Shown: positions 8,482 to 17,701 of the stretch, piece by piece
Position numbering within the stretch: position 1 is the first letter of the stretch
Layout of the letters: each line of letters starts with the position of its first letter
NCBI GenBank assembly: GCA_965242975.1
Contig: CBDETS010000007.1
Coordinates: forward strand, 1,178,001-1,242,000
Length of the DNA stretch: 64,000 bases
Source: JAPPHA01 sp965242975
GTDB taxonomy: Bacteria; Pseudomonadota; Alphaproteobacteria; Rhodobacterales; Rhodobacteraceae
Direction of reading: 5' to 3'
Translations under genes and position numbers: made by a program
The notes under the pieces: generated by a model
Told to the model about the DNA's origin: nothing
Seen by the model: the letters and a program-made list of their open reading frames with translations, nothing else
The model's database searches: none

Positions 8482-9387
8482 ATGGACGGGTCCAGCCTGC
8501 CGGTTTTCTCGATTCCTGCGTTGCCCGGTGTAGGGTACAAGCCCCAGCATCACGAAGGCCTGAAAAGCAGCACCCACGATGTCGCGTGGCTTGAAATCCA
8601 CGCAGAAAATTACATGGGGGAAGGAGGCCCAGCCATCGCGGGCCTGAAATCCCTTCGTGAGCGGTTTCCGGTTTCCTGCCATGGCGTAGGGCTGTCAATC
8701 GGCGGCGAAAATGACCTCGACGCCGAACACCTGGAACGCCTCAGGATACTCGTGGACTGGCTCGACCCTGGCCTGTTTTCGGAGCATCTTGCCTGGTCGA
8801 CCCATGACACGGGTTATCTGAACGATCTGCTCCCGCTCCCGTACAACAGCCGGACTCTGCGGCGCGTGGTCGAGCACATCGACGAGGTGCAGACGGTGCT
8901 GGGCCGACAAATGCTGCTCGAAAACCCGTCCAACTACCTGAAGTTCGCGGAAACGACCATGTCGGAGTGCGCGTTCCTCGCCGAAGTGTCTGCACGAACG
9001 GGATGCGGCCTGCTCCTTGACGTCAACAACGTGTTTGTTTCCGCGACCAACCAGCAATACTCTGCGTTCGAGTACATCGAAGATTTCCCGGTACATCTCG
9101 TCGGAGAAATCCATCTGGGCGGACACGAGACCGACGAAGACGAAGCAGGGCATGAATTGTTGATCGACAGCCATAGCCGGCCGGTTGTTGATCCGGTCTG
9201 GGAACTGTACGCGGAGGTCATTCATCGCTGCGGCCCGAAACCGACTCTGATCGAATGGGACAACGACATCCCGAGGTGGTCGGGTCTCGCTGCGGAAGCG
9301 ACCCGCGCTGCCAGGATTCTGTCGACCGCCAGGAAGGATGCTCCCGACCTGACTACCATGCAGGGAATGCAGACCAGGCAGGCATGA
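8482..9387 (+). CDS. bufB: MNIO (DUF692) bufferin-modifying iron enzyme BufB
   Basis: The 301-residue protein is a TIM-barrel multinuclear non-heme iron oxidative enzyme. The conserved metal-ligand blocks appear in order: EIHAENYMG (about 37-45), CHGVGLSIGG (72-81), SEHLAWS (100-106), LLENPSNY (155-162), LLDVNNVF (182-189), EIHLGGH (212-218), DSHSRPV (231-237) and LIEWDNDIP (258-266). In established systems BufB oxidises cysteines of the BufA peptide to 5-thiooxazoles. The start lacks a strong ribosome binding site, so the first residues are uncertain. Its stop overlaps the bufC start by four bases. Confidence 0.9.
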   Translation: MDGSSLPVFSIPALPGVGYKPQHHEGLKSSTHDVAWLEIHAENYMGEGGPAIAGLKSLRERFPVSCHGVGLSIGGENDLDAEHLERLRILVDWLDPGLFSEHLAWSTHDTGYLNDLLPLPYNSRTLRRVVEHIDEVQTVLGRQMLLENPSNYLKFAETTMSECAFLAEVSARTGCGLLLDVNNVFVSATNQQYSAFEYIEDFPVHLVGEIHLGGHETDEDEAGHELLIDSHSRPVVDPVWELYAEVIHRCGPKPTLIEWDNDIPRWSGLAAEATRAARILSTARKDAPDLTTMQGMQTRQA

Positions 9388-10136
9388 ACCAGAAACAGTT
9401 TGCAAGGGCACTTCTGAACCCGTCGCTTCCGGTTCCCGATGGGTTGCTGCGACCGGACGGCACGCCTGCAACACGGCGTTTCAACGTCTATCGAAACAAC
9501 GTGATCGTCAGTCTCACGGACGCGATAGCCGAAGGGTTCCCGGTCGTTTGCAAACTCGTTGGCGATGAGTTCTTTCGTTTCATGGCGCGGCACTATGCCG
9601 CCGCGAACCCGCCGGGTTCACCTCTCCTTTTCCGATACGGACAGTCGTTTCCGGAGTTTATCGTCCAATTTTCTTCAGCGGATTCTGTTCCGTACCTGGC
9701 GGATGTCGCGCGTCTTGAGTTGGCGCGGCGTGAAGCCAATCATGCGGCAGATGCGGTACCGCTCGAAGCTGACTGCCTGGCGGCATTTAAGGCAGACGAG
9801 CTTCCCCATCTGGAATTTGACCTGATCCCATCGATGCGAATTGTCGAGTCCCGCTTTCCGGTTCTGTCGATTTGGAACGCGAATCTCGGAAACGGACCGG
9901 CGGAAATGCCCGCGTCAGGCGAAGACGTTCTGGTCGCACGACCGGAAATGGAGGTCGAAATGCACCGCATGCCGCCCGGCGGTGCCCACTTCCTCAACGC
10001 TCTACTGGATGGTACGGAACTTGGACACGCTGCCAGTCTGGCAGCTTCGGTCGAAGGATTTGACCTCGCGTCCAACATCACCACCATGCTTCAGGCGCGT
10101 TTGATCACGAACATCCAGCTAGTTGGAGACACATGA
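9384..10136 (+). CDS. bufC: BufC partner protein (DUF2063 putative DNA-binding/RRE-like domain)
   Basis: The 250-residue product starts at ATG 9384 inside the bufB stop. The N-terminal DUF2063 domain is seen as FARALLNPSLPVPDGL, RRFNVYRNNVIVSL and AIAEGFPVVCKLVGDEFF, followed by PYLADVARLELARREANHA. In MNIO clusters the BufC/HvfC protein binds the precursor leader and delivers it to the BufB enzyme. The historical label putative DNA-binding domain comes from fold similarity only. Tight coupling to bufB and bufD supports a shared complex. Confidence 0.88.
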   Translation: MNQKQFARALLNPSLPVPDGLLRPDGTPATRRFNVYRNNVIVSLTDAIAEGFPVVCKLVGDEFFRFMARHYAAANPPGSPLLFRYGQSFPEFIVQFSSADSVPYLADVARLELARREANHAADAVPLEADCLAAFKADELPHLEFDLIPSMRIVESRFPVLSIWNANLGNGPAEMPASGEDVLVARPEMEVEMHRMPPGGAHFLNALLDGTELGHAASLAASVEGFDLASNITTMLQARLITNIQLVGDT

Positions 10137-10675
10137 CCATGAATTCGCTCATATCCTTTCACAACACGATCGTTGGACGGATTTTCGGGGCAAGCAACTC
10201 CGATTGGCTGATTACAACCATCGCGCGGTTCGTCTTCGCTGCTGTCCTCCTCAGGTTCTTCTGGGCATCAGCCGTTACCAAGCTCGATGGCATTTTTAGT
10301 CCGTCGGTCGGCGCGTACGCCCAGATCTTTCCAAAGAAGTTCGAGTCCGTCGGCTACGATCCTTCGCAAATGTCGTTTCTCGACACTCTGATCGTCATTG
10401 CGGGGACATACGGCGAGTTCATCTTGCCCCTGCTGGTCGTCATCGGTCTTCTGACCCGTTTGTCGTCGCTTGGAATGATTGTCTTCGTTATCGTCATGTC
10501 GGTCGTCGACATCACCGGGCACAACGTCGATGCCGCGACCATCGGAATGTTGTTCGATCGTCACTCGGGCTCGCTCATTCTCGATCAGAGGCTCTTCTGG
10601 GTCATGTTGCTGGTGACGCTCGTCCTGAAAGGTGCCGGTCCGGTCTCTGTCGATCGGCTGCTCCGGATCACGTAG
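10133..10675 (+). CDS. bufD: BufD, DoxX-family membrane protein
   Basis: The 180-residue protein overlaps bufC by four bases. It has about four hydrophobic helices (around residues 24-44, 73-95, 99-120 and 148-166) and the DoxX-like pattern RFVFAAVLLRFFWASAVTKL near the first. DoxX proteins are a regular last gene of bufferin operons. The function is unproven; a role in redox or in moving the modified peptide across the inner membrane is inferred from context. The gene ends 95 bp before the convergent molybdopterin gene. Confidence 0.82.
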   Translation: MTMNSLISFHNTIVGRIFGASNSDWLITTIARFVFAAVLLRFFWASAVTKLDGIFSPSVGAYAQIFPKKFESVGYDPSQMSFLDTLIVIAGTYGEFILPLLVVIGLLTRLSSLGMIVFVIVMSVVDITGHNVDAATIGMLFDRHSGSLILDQRLFWVMLLVTLVLKGAGPVSVDRLLRIT

Positions 10676-10770
10676 GCCCTTCTGACGGATTCCGTCCGGT
10701 TCACACGAAGCCGGCACTCGGTAGTCGCGTCGCGACGATTCCGTCCCTGACCGGGCTCAAACCGGTCGTT

Positions 10771-12399
10771 TCATGGTCCTGATTCGCCCCACCGGCCGGT
10801 GCGCCACGCCGACCAGTCCTCTACCGTATCGAGATCAATGATCGCGCCCAAGCCGGGAGTCGGAACGTCAATCAAGAATCGGGAGGCCCGGCCGAGCAAG
10901 TCCCGGGCACCCCTGTCCCCTTCAAGCAAGGCCAGATTTTCGAAGAACCGTTTGCCGAACAGTACCGGGTGGCCCGGGGTCCCGTTTTCCGCAATTGCAC
11001 GACAGATTTCCCGATTGTCCTGCGGTGAAAACGCTTCGATCAGCCGGTTTATGTGTTCCTCACTGACATCGGGCATATCCGCAAGGACAATGACGACCGC
11101 GTCTGCTCCGTCTGGGACCGCCGAAAGACCAGCCCGCAAGCTGGTTGCCATTCCCGTTGCTGCCGCCTCCGCCGGAATCTCGACCAACGAAACGGGAAGG
11201 TGCTCAACAGCCGACCGGCGACTGTCACGGTCTGCGGGAACAACGACTATCGCGTGATCCAGATTGCTCTTCGCCATCGCGGAAGCCGATCGTTCAAGGA
11301 GGGTCACATCGTCGATCGTCATGAGCAGCTTGTCCTGATCGCCCATGCGCCGCGACGACCCGGCTGCAAGCAGAATTCCGGCAACGATCGGCGTCCGGAT
11401 TCCGGAAACCGCCGCACTTCGGGGCTGGGGGCGACCCGGATTTTCTTTCAGAAGGCCGCCAACTCCCAGCCCGGCAATTGTCTCGTCATCGATCGCCACT
11501 CCGCAGGCAACGCGTTGCAAGACCCAATCCGCACCGTTCAATACCGGCGACCGAATGCACCCGGGAAGACCGATCACCGGAGTTTCGTCGTAGTCTCCCA
11601 GGAAGAGCAGATTCCCTGGATCGACCGGCATTCCGAAGCGTTCAATACGCCCGCCCGCGCGCGCGACGCCGGCAGGCGCCGCATCCAATCTGTCCGAGGT
11701 TGCCGATGCCCCGAGCACGAAGATCATGTCGCCACCAACCGACTTCAGTGCTTGCGCGATCGCGTCCGGATGGTGGTCCACGACTCGAACCGAGGCCAGT
11801 TCGATACCCAGGGCCGCCAGGCGGCCGGTAACCGAATCCCTGCCCTTTTCAACGACCCGCGCGTTCGTGTCCGGTAGGCGTGACAACACGAGCGACGCTG
11901 TCGTTTTGACCAACCCGTGCAACCGCATGGGGCAACTACTGACAATCTCATTGACACGATTCAGAACCGCCTCATGGACGAAATAAGTGATGATCTTGAT
12001 GGTTGCCACCAACTGGCGGGCGTACACGAACGTATGGTTTGGCAACGTCGCGATGGTCACCGATTCATCGACGGCGTTGGCCGCGTTGATCACTGGCAGG
12101 TCGATTTCCAGAACGCCCGACGTGGCGGCAACGACGTTCACACGACCAGTGAATGGAGCACGCGGATTCAATCCTTCTGACCGGAACCTCCGACCCAGCA
12201 CTTCGGCAGCCTGATCCTCTCCCAGGTCCCCGGGTTCCGGGCGGGCAACAACGACCTCCAGGACACCGGCTTTCCTGAGAGACTGCACTTCGTGCTCGGT
12301 CAGCCGAATTCCCTTTCGAATTCGGGAGTCGGGAAGCTTCACCGAGTGAGCGAGTACAGTTCCCGTCGCCCGGTCGACGGGAACCGGTCCGAATTTCAC
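10771..12399 (-). CDS. fused molybdopterin-binding / MocA-like nucleotidyltransferase protein
   Basis: The 542-residue protein has two parts. Residues 1-335 contain a MoeA/MogA-type molybdopterin-binding fold (VVDHHPDAIAQAL, MIFVLGASATSD, then VDPGNLLFLGDYDETPVIGLPGCIRSP). Residues about 343-540 form a MobA-like NTP transferase with LAAGSSRRMG (about 347-356) and VIVLADMPDV. This fusion accompanies XdhC/CoxI genes and is expected to make or hand over cytosine-dinucleotide molybdenum cofactor for xanthine-dehydrogenase-type hydroxylases. It overlaps the xdhC-like gene by four bases as last gene of the cox-like operon. Confidence 0.85.
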   Translation of the reverse strand: MKFGPVPVDRATGTVLAHSVKLPDSRIRKGIRLTEHEVQSLRKAGVLEVVVARPEPGDLGEDQAAEVLGRRFRSEGLNPRAPFTGRVNVVAATSGVLEIDLPVINAANAVDESVTIATLPNHTFVYARQLVATIKIITYFVHEAVLNRVNEIVSSCPMRLHGLVKTTASLVLSRLPDTNARVVEKGRDSVTGRLAALGIELASVRVVDHHPDAIAQALKSVGGDMIFVLGASATSDRLDAAPAGVARAGGRIERFGMPVDPGNLLFLGDYDETPVIGLPGCIRSPVLNGADWVLQRVACGVAIDDETIAGLGVGGLLKENPGRPQPRSAAVSGIRTPIVAGILLAAGSSRRMGDQDKLLMTIDDVTLLERSASAMAKSNLDHAIVVVPADRDSRRSAVEHLPVSLVEIPAEAAATGMATSLRAGLSAVPDGADAVVIVLADMPDVSEEHINRLIEAFSPQDNREICRAIAENGTPGHPVLFGKRFFENLALLEGDRGARDLLGRASRFLIDVPTPGLGAIIDLDTVEDWSAWRTGRWGESGP

Positions 12400-13385
12400 G
12401 TCCGTTCCTCCTTTCCCCGTAATCGGGCAACAATCTCCGCCATGATCGATATCGCAATTTCAGCCGGTGACGAAGCACCGATCCCGAGACCGACCGGCGC
12501 ATGAATGCGCTTATTGACGGCATGCCGCGGGGTCCCTGCCCCGACCAGGCGCGCGATCCTTTTTTCATGCGTCGCACGCGAGCCCAGGCACCCCAGGTAA
12601 AAGACGTCGGACTCCAGTGCAGCGATGATCGCAGGATCATCCAGTTTCGGATCGTGCGTCAACGTAACGACCGCAGTATGCGCGTCGAGACCGACCTTGG
12701 CCAAGGCCTCGTCGGGCCAGTCGTCGAGAACAGTCTCGTCCGGGAATCGATCCCTCGTTGCGAAACTCTCCCGCGGATCGATCAGCACCGTTGTGAACTC
12801 GGCAAGGCGGGCAATCCGAAGCAATGGCTGGGCGATATGGACTGCTCCGATGACGACGAGCTTGAGCGGCGGATTGTGGACCAGGACGAACTCGTCGCCG
12901 TCAATCCGTGACTCGGTTCGGCCAACCGTTCCCGTGCCGTCGTCGCGCCCGGGCCGCTCCAGCCTGCGTTCCCACGACTTGAGATTGACCCGGTACGCGA
13001 TCGCTCTCCGTTCAGCTCTTGCGGCGCATATCTCGATGATCGTCTCGATATCAGGTCCCGTTCCTGTCCCGACAGGTTCAACCATGATCCTCATGGTCCC
13101 GCCGCAAGCGAGTCCGACCGAGAACGCCTCGATGTCACTGATCCCGAACTCCAGGATCTGGCATTTTCCGTCGCCGAGCGCCTGGATGGCTTCGACGACA
13201 ACGGCTCCCTCGACGCATCCGCCTGACACGGACCCGTGCATCTCGGACTCCGACGACACAGCAAGTTGCGATCCGACCTTCCTGGGAGCGGAACCCCATG
13301 TCTGAATCACTGTCGCAAGCGCAGCCCCCTTGCCGTCGTTGATCCAGCGCAGCGCTGCTTCAGGGGTTTCGTGAAAATCGTCCAT
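12396..13385 (-). CDS. XdhC/CoxI-family molybdenum cofactor insertion protein
   Basis: From ATG 13385 the product has 329 residues. The frame is open to 13451, but that extension would run into the stop of the upstream VWA gene. The N-terminal XdhC half shows VIQTWGSAPRKVGSQLAV and VSGGCVEGAVVVEA with the family's conserved cysteine. The C-terminal Rossmann half shows LVVIGAVHIAQPL and FYLGCLGSRATHEKR. XdhC-type chaperones bind and sulfurate molybdenum cofactor and insert it into hydroxylases. Position between the VWA gene and the MPT-binding fusion is typical of cox operons. Confidence 0.85.
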   Translation of the reverse strand: MDDFHETPEAALRWINDGKGAALATVIQTWGSAPRKVGSQLAVSSESEMHGSVSGGCVEGAVVVEAIQALGDGKCQILEFGISDIEAFSVGLACGGTMRIMVEPVGTGTGPDIETIIEICAARAERRAIAYRVNLKSWERRLERPGRDDGTGTVGRTESRIDGDEFVLVHNPPLKLVVIGAVHIAQPLLRIARLAEFTTVLIDPRESFATRDRFPDETVLDDWPDEALAKVGLDAHTAVVTLTHDPKLDDPAIIAALESDVFYLGCLGSRATHEKRIARLVGAGTPRHAVNKRIHAPVGLGIGASSPAEIAISIMAEIVARLRGKEERT

Positions 13386-13407
13386 CACACGCCCTTCGTT
13401 CGTCGCA

Positions 13408-14646
13408 TCACTTTCCGGGATGCGCCTTTCTGCCGCCCAGAACGCCAGCAAGGTCTTCGAGCGACTTGACGCTATGGCCGGCGACCAGTCGATTGATATG
13501 CGGGAACAGGGCCCGTGCTCCCTGGGCCAGCGGCTGGAACCCGTGCCATCGCATGAGCGGGTTGATCCAGATCAGGTCACGACAGGAAAGCCTCAACCTC
13601 TCGGCCTCCTTCGACAGGTCGTCCGGGTCGCCCCTGTCAAGACCATCGGTAATCAGGAGAACCACCGCCCCTTTTCCAAGGACGCGTCGGCCCCAATCCC
13701 GGTTGAACGTCCGCAGGCAGGACGCAATGCGTGTTCCCCCATCCCAGTCACGAACGTGAAGACCGACAGCGGCAAGTGCCGCATCGGGATCACCGATGCT
13801 CAACTGTTTCGAAACATTGGTCAGGCGCGTACCGAACGTGAACGAATACACCTGGCCCCATCCCCGGTCCTTCGTGTTTCCGGCCAAATGGAGAAAGTGA
13901 AGCAGCATGCGGCTGTACGATGACATGGAACCGGATATGTCGCACAGGGCCACGAGATCGGGCCACCGACGGGCGCGCTGCCGCCGCACCATCATCTGCA
14001 GCTCCCCTCCCGTACGCATCGCTCTCCTGAACGTCGCACGCCGGTCGGTCAGTTCGCCCGACCTTGACACGCTGCTTCTCCTGCAGGTCACGGGTTTTAC
14101 CTTGAGGTCAATGTTTTCAATCGCACGCTTTGCCAGTTCCTGTTCGGCCACTGACATCTGGTCGAAATCCATCGTTCTCAGTCGCTCGACGGCGGACCAT
14201 GTAAACGTCGCATCAACTTCCACGACGGTTTCCGAGTCGTTCCGAGGTCTTTGGTCAACCGGAGCGATCGTTTCGTCCCCGATCAAGGCTTCCGCGGCAC
14301 GTCGGTTCGCGGCCTCAGGGGTGGGAGTCGGACTCGTGCCCGCGATCGACGGAACCAACATGGCCATCATGTGGTCCTGATACCTGGGATCACGCCAGAA
14401 GAGTCGAAACACCTGGTCAAAGACGGCCTGATGGTCTGGCCTGGAGGTCAGGCATGAGCGCAGAATGTGCCGAAAGTCATCGCGGCCGGAGAATCCTGCG
14501 ACGTCAACAGCCCGGATTGCCTCGATTATCCGATCCGTTCCGACGCCCAGTCCGGCACGCCGCAATGCCCGCGCAAACTGGACAATGTTCGAACACAATC
14601 GGCCTCCGTCTGGGTAGTCGGCAGTCAGCCGGGTTTGCTCCATCAT
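13408..14646 (-). CDS. VWA-domain CoxE-like protein
   Basis: The 412-residue protein has an N-terminal helical segment (FARALRRAGLGVGTDRIIEAI) typical of CoxE and a C-terminal von Willebrand A domain. The MIDAS metal motif is DISGSMSSYS at about residues 239-248, followed by the threonine-like region GGTRI and LITDGLDRGD. CoxE proteins work with the MoxR-type AAA ATPase CoxD to assemble the Mo-Cu or Mo active site of CO dehydrogenase-like hydroxylases. Its start overlaps the ATPase stop by four bases, so the pair is translationally coupled. Confidence 0.85.
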   Translation of the reverse strand: MMEQTRLTADYPDGGRLCSNIVQFARALRRAGLGVGTDRIIEAIRAVDVAGFSGRDDFRHILRSCLTSRPDHQAVFDQVFRLFWRDPRYQDHMMAMLVPSIAGTSPTPTPEAANRRAAEALIGDETIAPVDQRPRNDSETVVEVDATFTWSAVERLRTMDFDQMSVAEQELAKRAIENIDLKVKPVTCRRSSVSRSGELTDRRATFRRAMRTGGELQMMVRRQRARRWPDLVALCDISGSMSSYSRMLLHFLHLAGNTKDRGWGQVYSFTFGTRLTNVSKQLSIGDPDAALAAVGLHVRDWDGGTRIASCLRTFNRDWGRRVLGKGAVVLLITDGLDRGDPDDLSKEAERLRLSCRDLIWINPLMRWHGFQPLAQGARALFPHINRLVAGHSVKSLEDLAGVLGGRKAHPGK

Positions 14647-15590
14647 GCAGATCCTGGTCGAGCTTCAGACCGAGACTGGGCAGCGTCGAGCAATCGGGTG
14701 ATCTCGGATTCCTTCAGTGCGGCGATGTCGTCTCGATACTTCAGCAATGCGCCGATCGTATCGGAAATCACCTTGGGCGACAGTTCAAACGTATCAAGTG
14801 CGACCAGGCATCGGGCCCAGTCGATCGTCTCGGCGATCCCCGGTTTCTTGAAGAGGTCCTCGGTTCGAAGCGCCTGGACAAAGGAGACGACCTGGCCAGA
14901 CAGTGATGTGCCGGCATCCGGAACATGCGCCGAGAGTATCTGCATCTCCCTGCTGAAGTCGGGAAAGTCGACCCAATGGTACAGGCACCGGCGTTTCAGG
15001 GCATCATGAACCTCCCGGGTTCGATTTGAGGTCAGAACCACGATCGGAGGGGAATCGGCGACCACCGGTCCGATCTCAGGTATCGTCACCTGGAAATCAG
15101 ACAGCGCCTCGAGAAGAAATGCCTCGAACGGTTCATCGGTTCGGTCGATCTCGTCGATGAGCAAAACTGGCGGGCCTTCCGGTTGAGGACGCATGGCCGT
15201 GAGCAAAGGCCGTTCAACCAGGAACTCGGGACCGAAGAGTTCCGTGTTCAGCACACCTCGATCGGTTTCTCCCACGGCTTCCGCCGTTCTGATTGCGATC
15301 ATTTGCGCGGCGAAATTCCATTCGTAAACTGCCGAACCGGCATCGAGCCCTTCATAGCACTGCAGTCGAATCAGGCGCCGGCCAAGGGCGCTCGCCAAGG
15401 ACTTTGCGACAGCAGTCTTTCCGACGCCGGCTTCGCCTTCGAGAAACAGCGGGCGTGGCAGCCTGAGCGCAAGAAAGGTCACCGTCGCGAGTGCACGACC
15501 ACAGATATAGTCGACATCCGACAAGAGCCGTTGCGCATCATCGATGGAACCCGGCAACCGGGAACGCGATGTCCTTTCGGCATTCTGCAT
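14643..15590 (-). CDS. MoxR/CoxD-like AAA+ ATPase
   Basis: ATG 15590 is chosen because GGAGA lies six bases upstream; an extension to 15650 lacks one. The 315-residue protein has Walker A GEAGVGKT at about residues 53-60, Walker B PVLLIDEIDR at about 126-135, and sensor 1 VVLTSNRTRE. This is the MoxR family of AAA+ chaperones, which act with VWA proteins on metal enzyme maturation. It is the first gene of the four-gene molybdenum hydroxylase maturation operon. No large, medium or small hydroxylase subunit genes are in the window, so the client enzyme is encoded elsewhere. Confidence 0.85.
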   Translation of the reverse strand: MQNAERTSRSRLPGSIDDAQRLLSDVDYICGRALATVTFLALRLPRPLFLEGEAGVGKTAVAKSLASALGRRLIRLQCYEGLDAGSAVYEWNFAAQMIAIRTAEAVGETDRGVLNTELFGPEFLVERPLLTAMRPQPEGPPVLLIDEIDRTDEPFEAFLLEALSDFQVTIPEIGPVVADSPPIVVLTSNRTREVHDALKRRCLYHWVDFPDFSREMQILSAHVPDAGTSLSGQVVSFVQALRTEDLFKKPGIAETIDWARCLVALDTFELSPKVISDTIGALLKYRDDIAALKESEITRLLDAAQSRSEARPGSA

Positions 15591-15704
15591 GAGATCTCCG
15601 TTCAGTTGCCTCGTCGTCGATCGACTAACGTGTTCATCCATCCATGGCACCGAAGTCCCGTACTGCCGTTTCCTGGTTCAGGAACGTGTTGCAGGTAAAT
15701 CAGG

Positions 15705-17166
15705 TCACGCAACACCTGCGGTCCGGAGCCGGCCACTGTCAGCAACAATGTCATGACCAGCAACGCCGGTCGAGATCTCCTGCAACAGGATAAGCCCTGT
15801 GAGGGCCAGAAAGCAAAAAAATCCGACGACATCGGTGACGGTCGTGACGAAAACTCCTGACACAGGCGCCGGGTCCAGGCCGAATCGATCCAGACCAGGG
15901 GGGACATGTATCCCGGCAAGACCGGCGACAAAATAGGTTTCCGGTCATGGGCGTCCCGAGAACTGCACCCAACACGGGCGATCCGAACCAGATCAGTCCA
16001 ACCCAACCGGAAATGGTGGCAAACATCAGGCCATTCAGCAACCCGACACTGGTTTCTCGCCTAATGACACGCCGTGCGTCGGCTCCGGTCAGATCCTTCG
16101 TTGCGAGTGCCCGAACAGAAATTGTCAGTGTCTGGGTGACGGCACTCCCTCCCGTGGACGCCGCGACCGGAATCAGGACAACCAGGGCAACAACGGCTTC
16201 GATCATGCCGGTGAACATCGCGATCACGAGTGACGCCAGGATTGATGTCATCAGGTTGATCACAAGCCACGGGAACCTTTGCCGTGTCGTGGCGATCACA
16301 CCGTCGTCGAGACCTTCCTCGCCTCCGACGCCGGCACGTCGTCTGATGTCCTCATCGCCCTCGCCCTTGAAGACGTCCATTGCGTCATCGATGGTGATGG
16401 CGCCAACCAGAACCCCGGCGTCGTCCACAACGGGTGTAGAAACCGAGTGGTACTGGTTGAAGGCGTAGGCGACCTCTGCAAGGCTCCGGGTCGCCGGTAT
16501 CGGACTGAATTTGTCGTCGACCAGATCGACCAGGTCGAGATCACGCGGTGACGTCAACAGGCGGGCCAGTGCGACCTTCACTACGGGCTGCATGGTCGGT
16601 TCAACCACATACGCGTGGTAGAATCGCTCGGGAAGATCGTCAGCCCGGCGCAGATGGTCGATCAGGTCGCCAACACTCCAGTGAATCGGTGCCGCAATCA
16701 GTTCTCGCTGCATCAACCGTGCAGCAGAGTCTTCCGGATACGGCAGTGACTGAACGACGGCTGCTCGATCCGGTTCGTCGAGTGCGTTCAGGACCCGTTC
16801 CTTTTGCGGTTCATCGATGTCCTCGATGATGTCGACGACATCATCGGTTTCGAGGTTTCGGGAGGCCTCCTCGGCCACATCATTCGGCAGTCCCTGAATC
16901 AGTTCGCCAAGAACAGATTCGTCGAGATCTGGCAGGATTCTTCCATCGAGGTCTGCCCCCCAGTGCTCGAGAAGGATTTGCCGCGCACCCGGTTCTATCT
17001 GTTCGAGCAGGTCCGCGATGTCCGCCGGATGCATGTCCTCGAGGGCAGCGACCAGCGAGTCCCGGTCGCCAAGGTTCATGGCGCCAAGAATACGCTCGAT
17101 CTTGCCGCCGACTTCATGCACCCTGTCGTCACTTTCACCGGTGAATTCCGTCATTACTTTCGTCAC
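15705..17166 (-). pseudogene. mgtE: magnesium transporter MgtE, interrupted by a one-base frameshift
   Basis: Residues 1 to about 408 read as normal MgtE: the N-terminal helical domain (LEDMHPADIADLLEQI), a CBS pair (about 150-270) and membrane helices with TGGSAVTQTLTISVRALA. At GTPMTGNLF the frame breaks: an extra T in a four-base run (AAAA at 15930-15933 on the plus strand) shifts it into arginine/cysteine-rich nonsense ending at 15751. In the correct frame the protein continues VAGLAGIHVP, LDRFGLDPAPVSGVFVTTVTDVVGFF and ends at 15705. The break lies before the last two helices and the conserved TDVVGFF ion-path motif. It is either a true inactivating mutation or a homopolymer sequencing error. 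Confidence 0.88.
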
Positions 17167-17640
17167 CCCGACTTTCCACGACGTTTATTGTACTGGCCGT
17201 TTGTGCGCCAATGCATTTTGCACATGTACCGACGTCACGTCAGACACTCGAAGTCCAACGAATTCTTATCGAAGATTACATGTTAACCTGTTGAACTATA
17301 TAGAAATACAAAATATTTCCGGTTTTCGAAATCGGATCGGATGGTACGGTCGACCGTAACTGCAAGATGACCCTGTCCGAATATCTGATCCTCTCGAATG
17401 ATCGGGAAATGAAGTCCCTTCAGGGCGTGATCACGTCTCTTCCAGAGGTTGTTTCAATTCTGAAATCCGCACAACGCGATCACGAGAACATTCGTACCTA
17501 CCTGCTCCCTCATCGGGATTGGTGAGCTTCCTGAATGACAGCTGTCCGGGTCTGTTCCGGATGAGTGCAAAGTAGTACGTTAAGCGCTGAGAACGCGCTT
17601 TCCGTACTCCCGCAAGTTCCCGTTCGGATCAACATACCGG
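17167..17640. other. intergenic region upstream of mgtE
   Basis: The AT-rich stretch 17270-17330 probably holds mgtE promoter elements but no confident -35/-10 pair was found. A possible 52-codon frame at 17367-17525 is the only coding candidate. No magnesium riboswitch (M-box) pattern was recognised. Confidence 0.4.
17367..17525 (+). CDS. possible 52-residue hypothetical protein
   Basis: ATG 17367 to TGA 17523-17525 encodes MTLSEYLILSNDREMKSLQG and 32 more residues with balanced hydrophobic and charged composition (LPEVVSILKSAQRDHENIR), unlike the arginine-rich shadow frames around it. No clear ribosome binding site precedes it and I do not recognise a family. It may be the start of a decayed gene next to the phage-like relic. 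Confidence 0.25.
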   Translation: MTLSEYLILSNDREMKSLQGVITSLPEVVSILKSAQRDHENIRTYLLPHRDW

Positions 17641-17641
17641 T

Positions 17642-17701
17642 AGCATCTGTGTTTGGTGTCAATGCCGATTTAGGGCCAAATCCATGAATTTCGATCTGTC
17701 A
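17642..17701 (-). repeat. repeat A, copy 2
   Basis: The reverse complement matches 226-285 over about 60 bp. Here it covers the 3' end of the decayed metallopeptidase reading frames on the minus strand, suggesting it belongs to that gene's end or just beyond. Confidence 0.85.
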
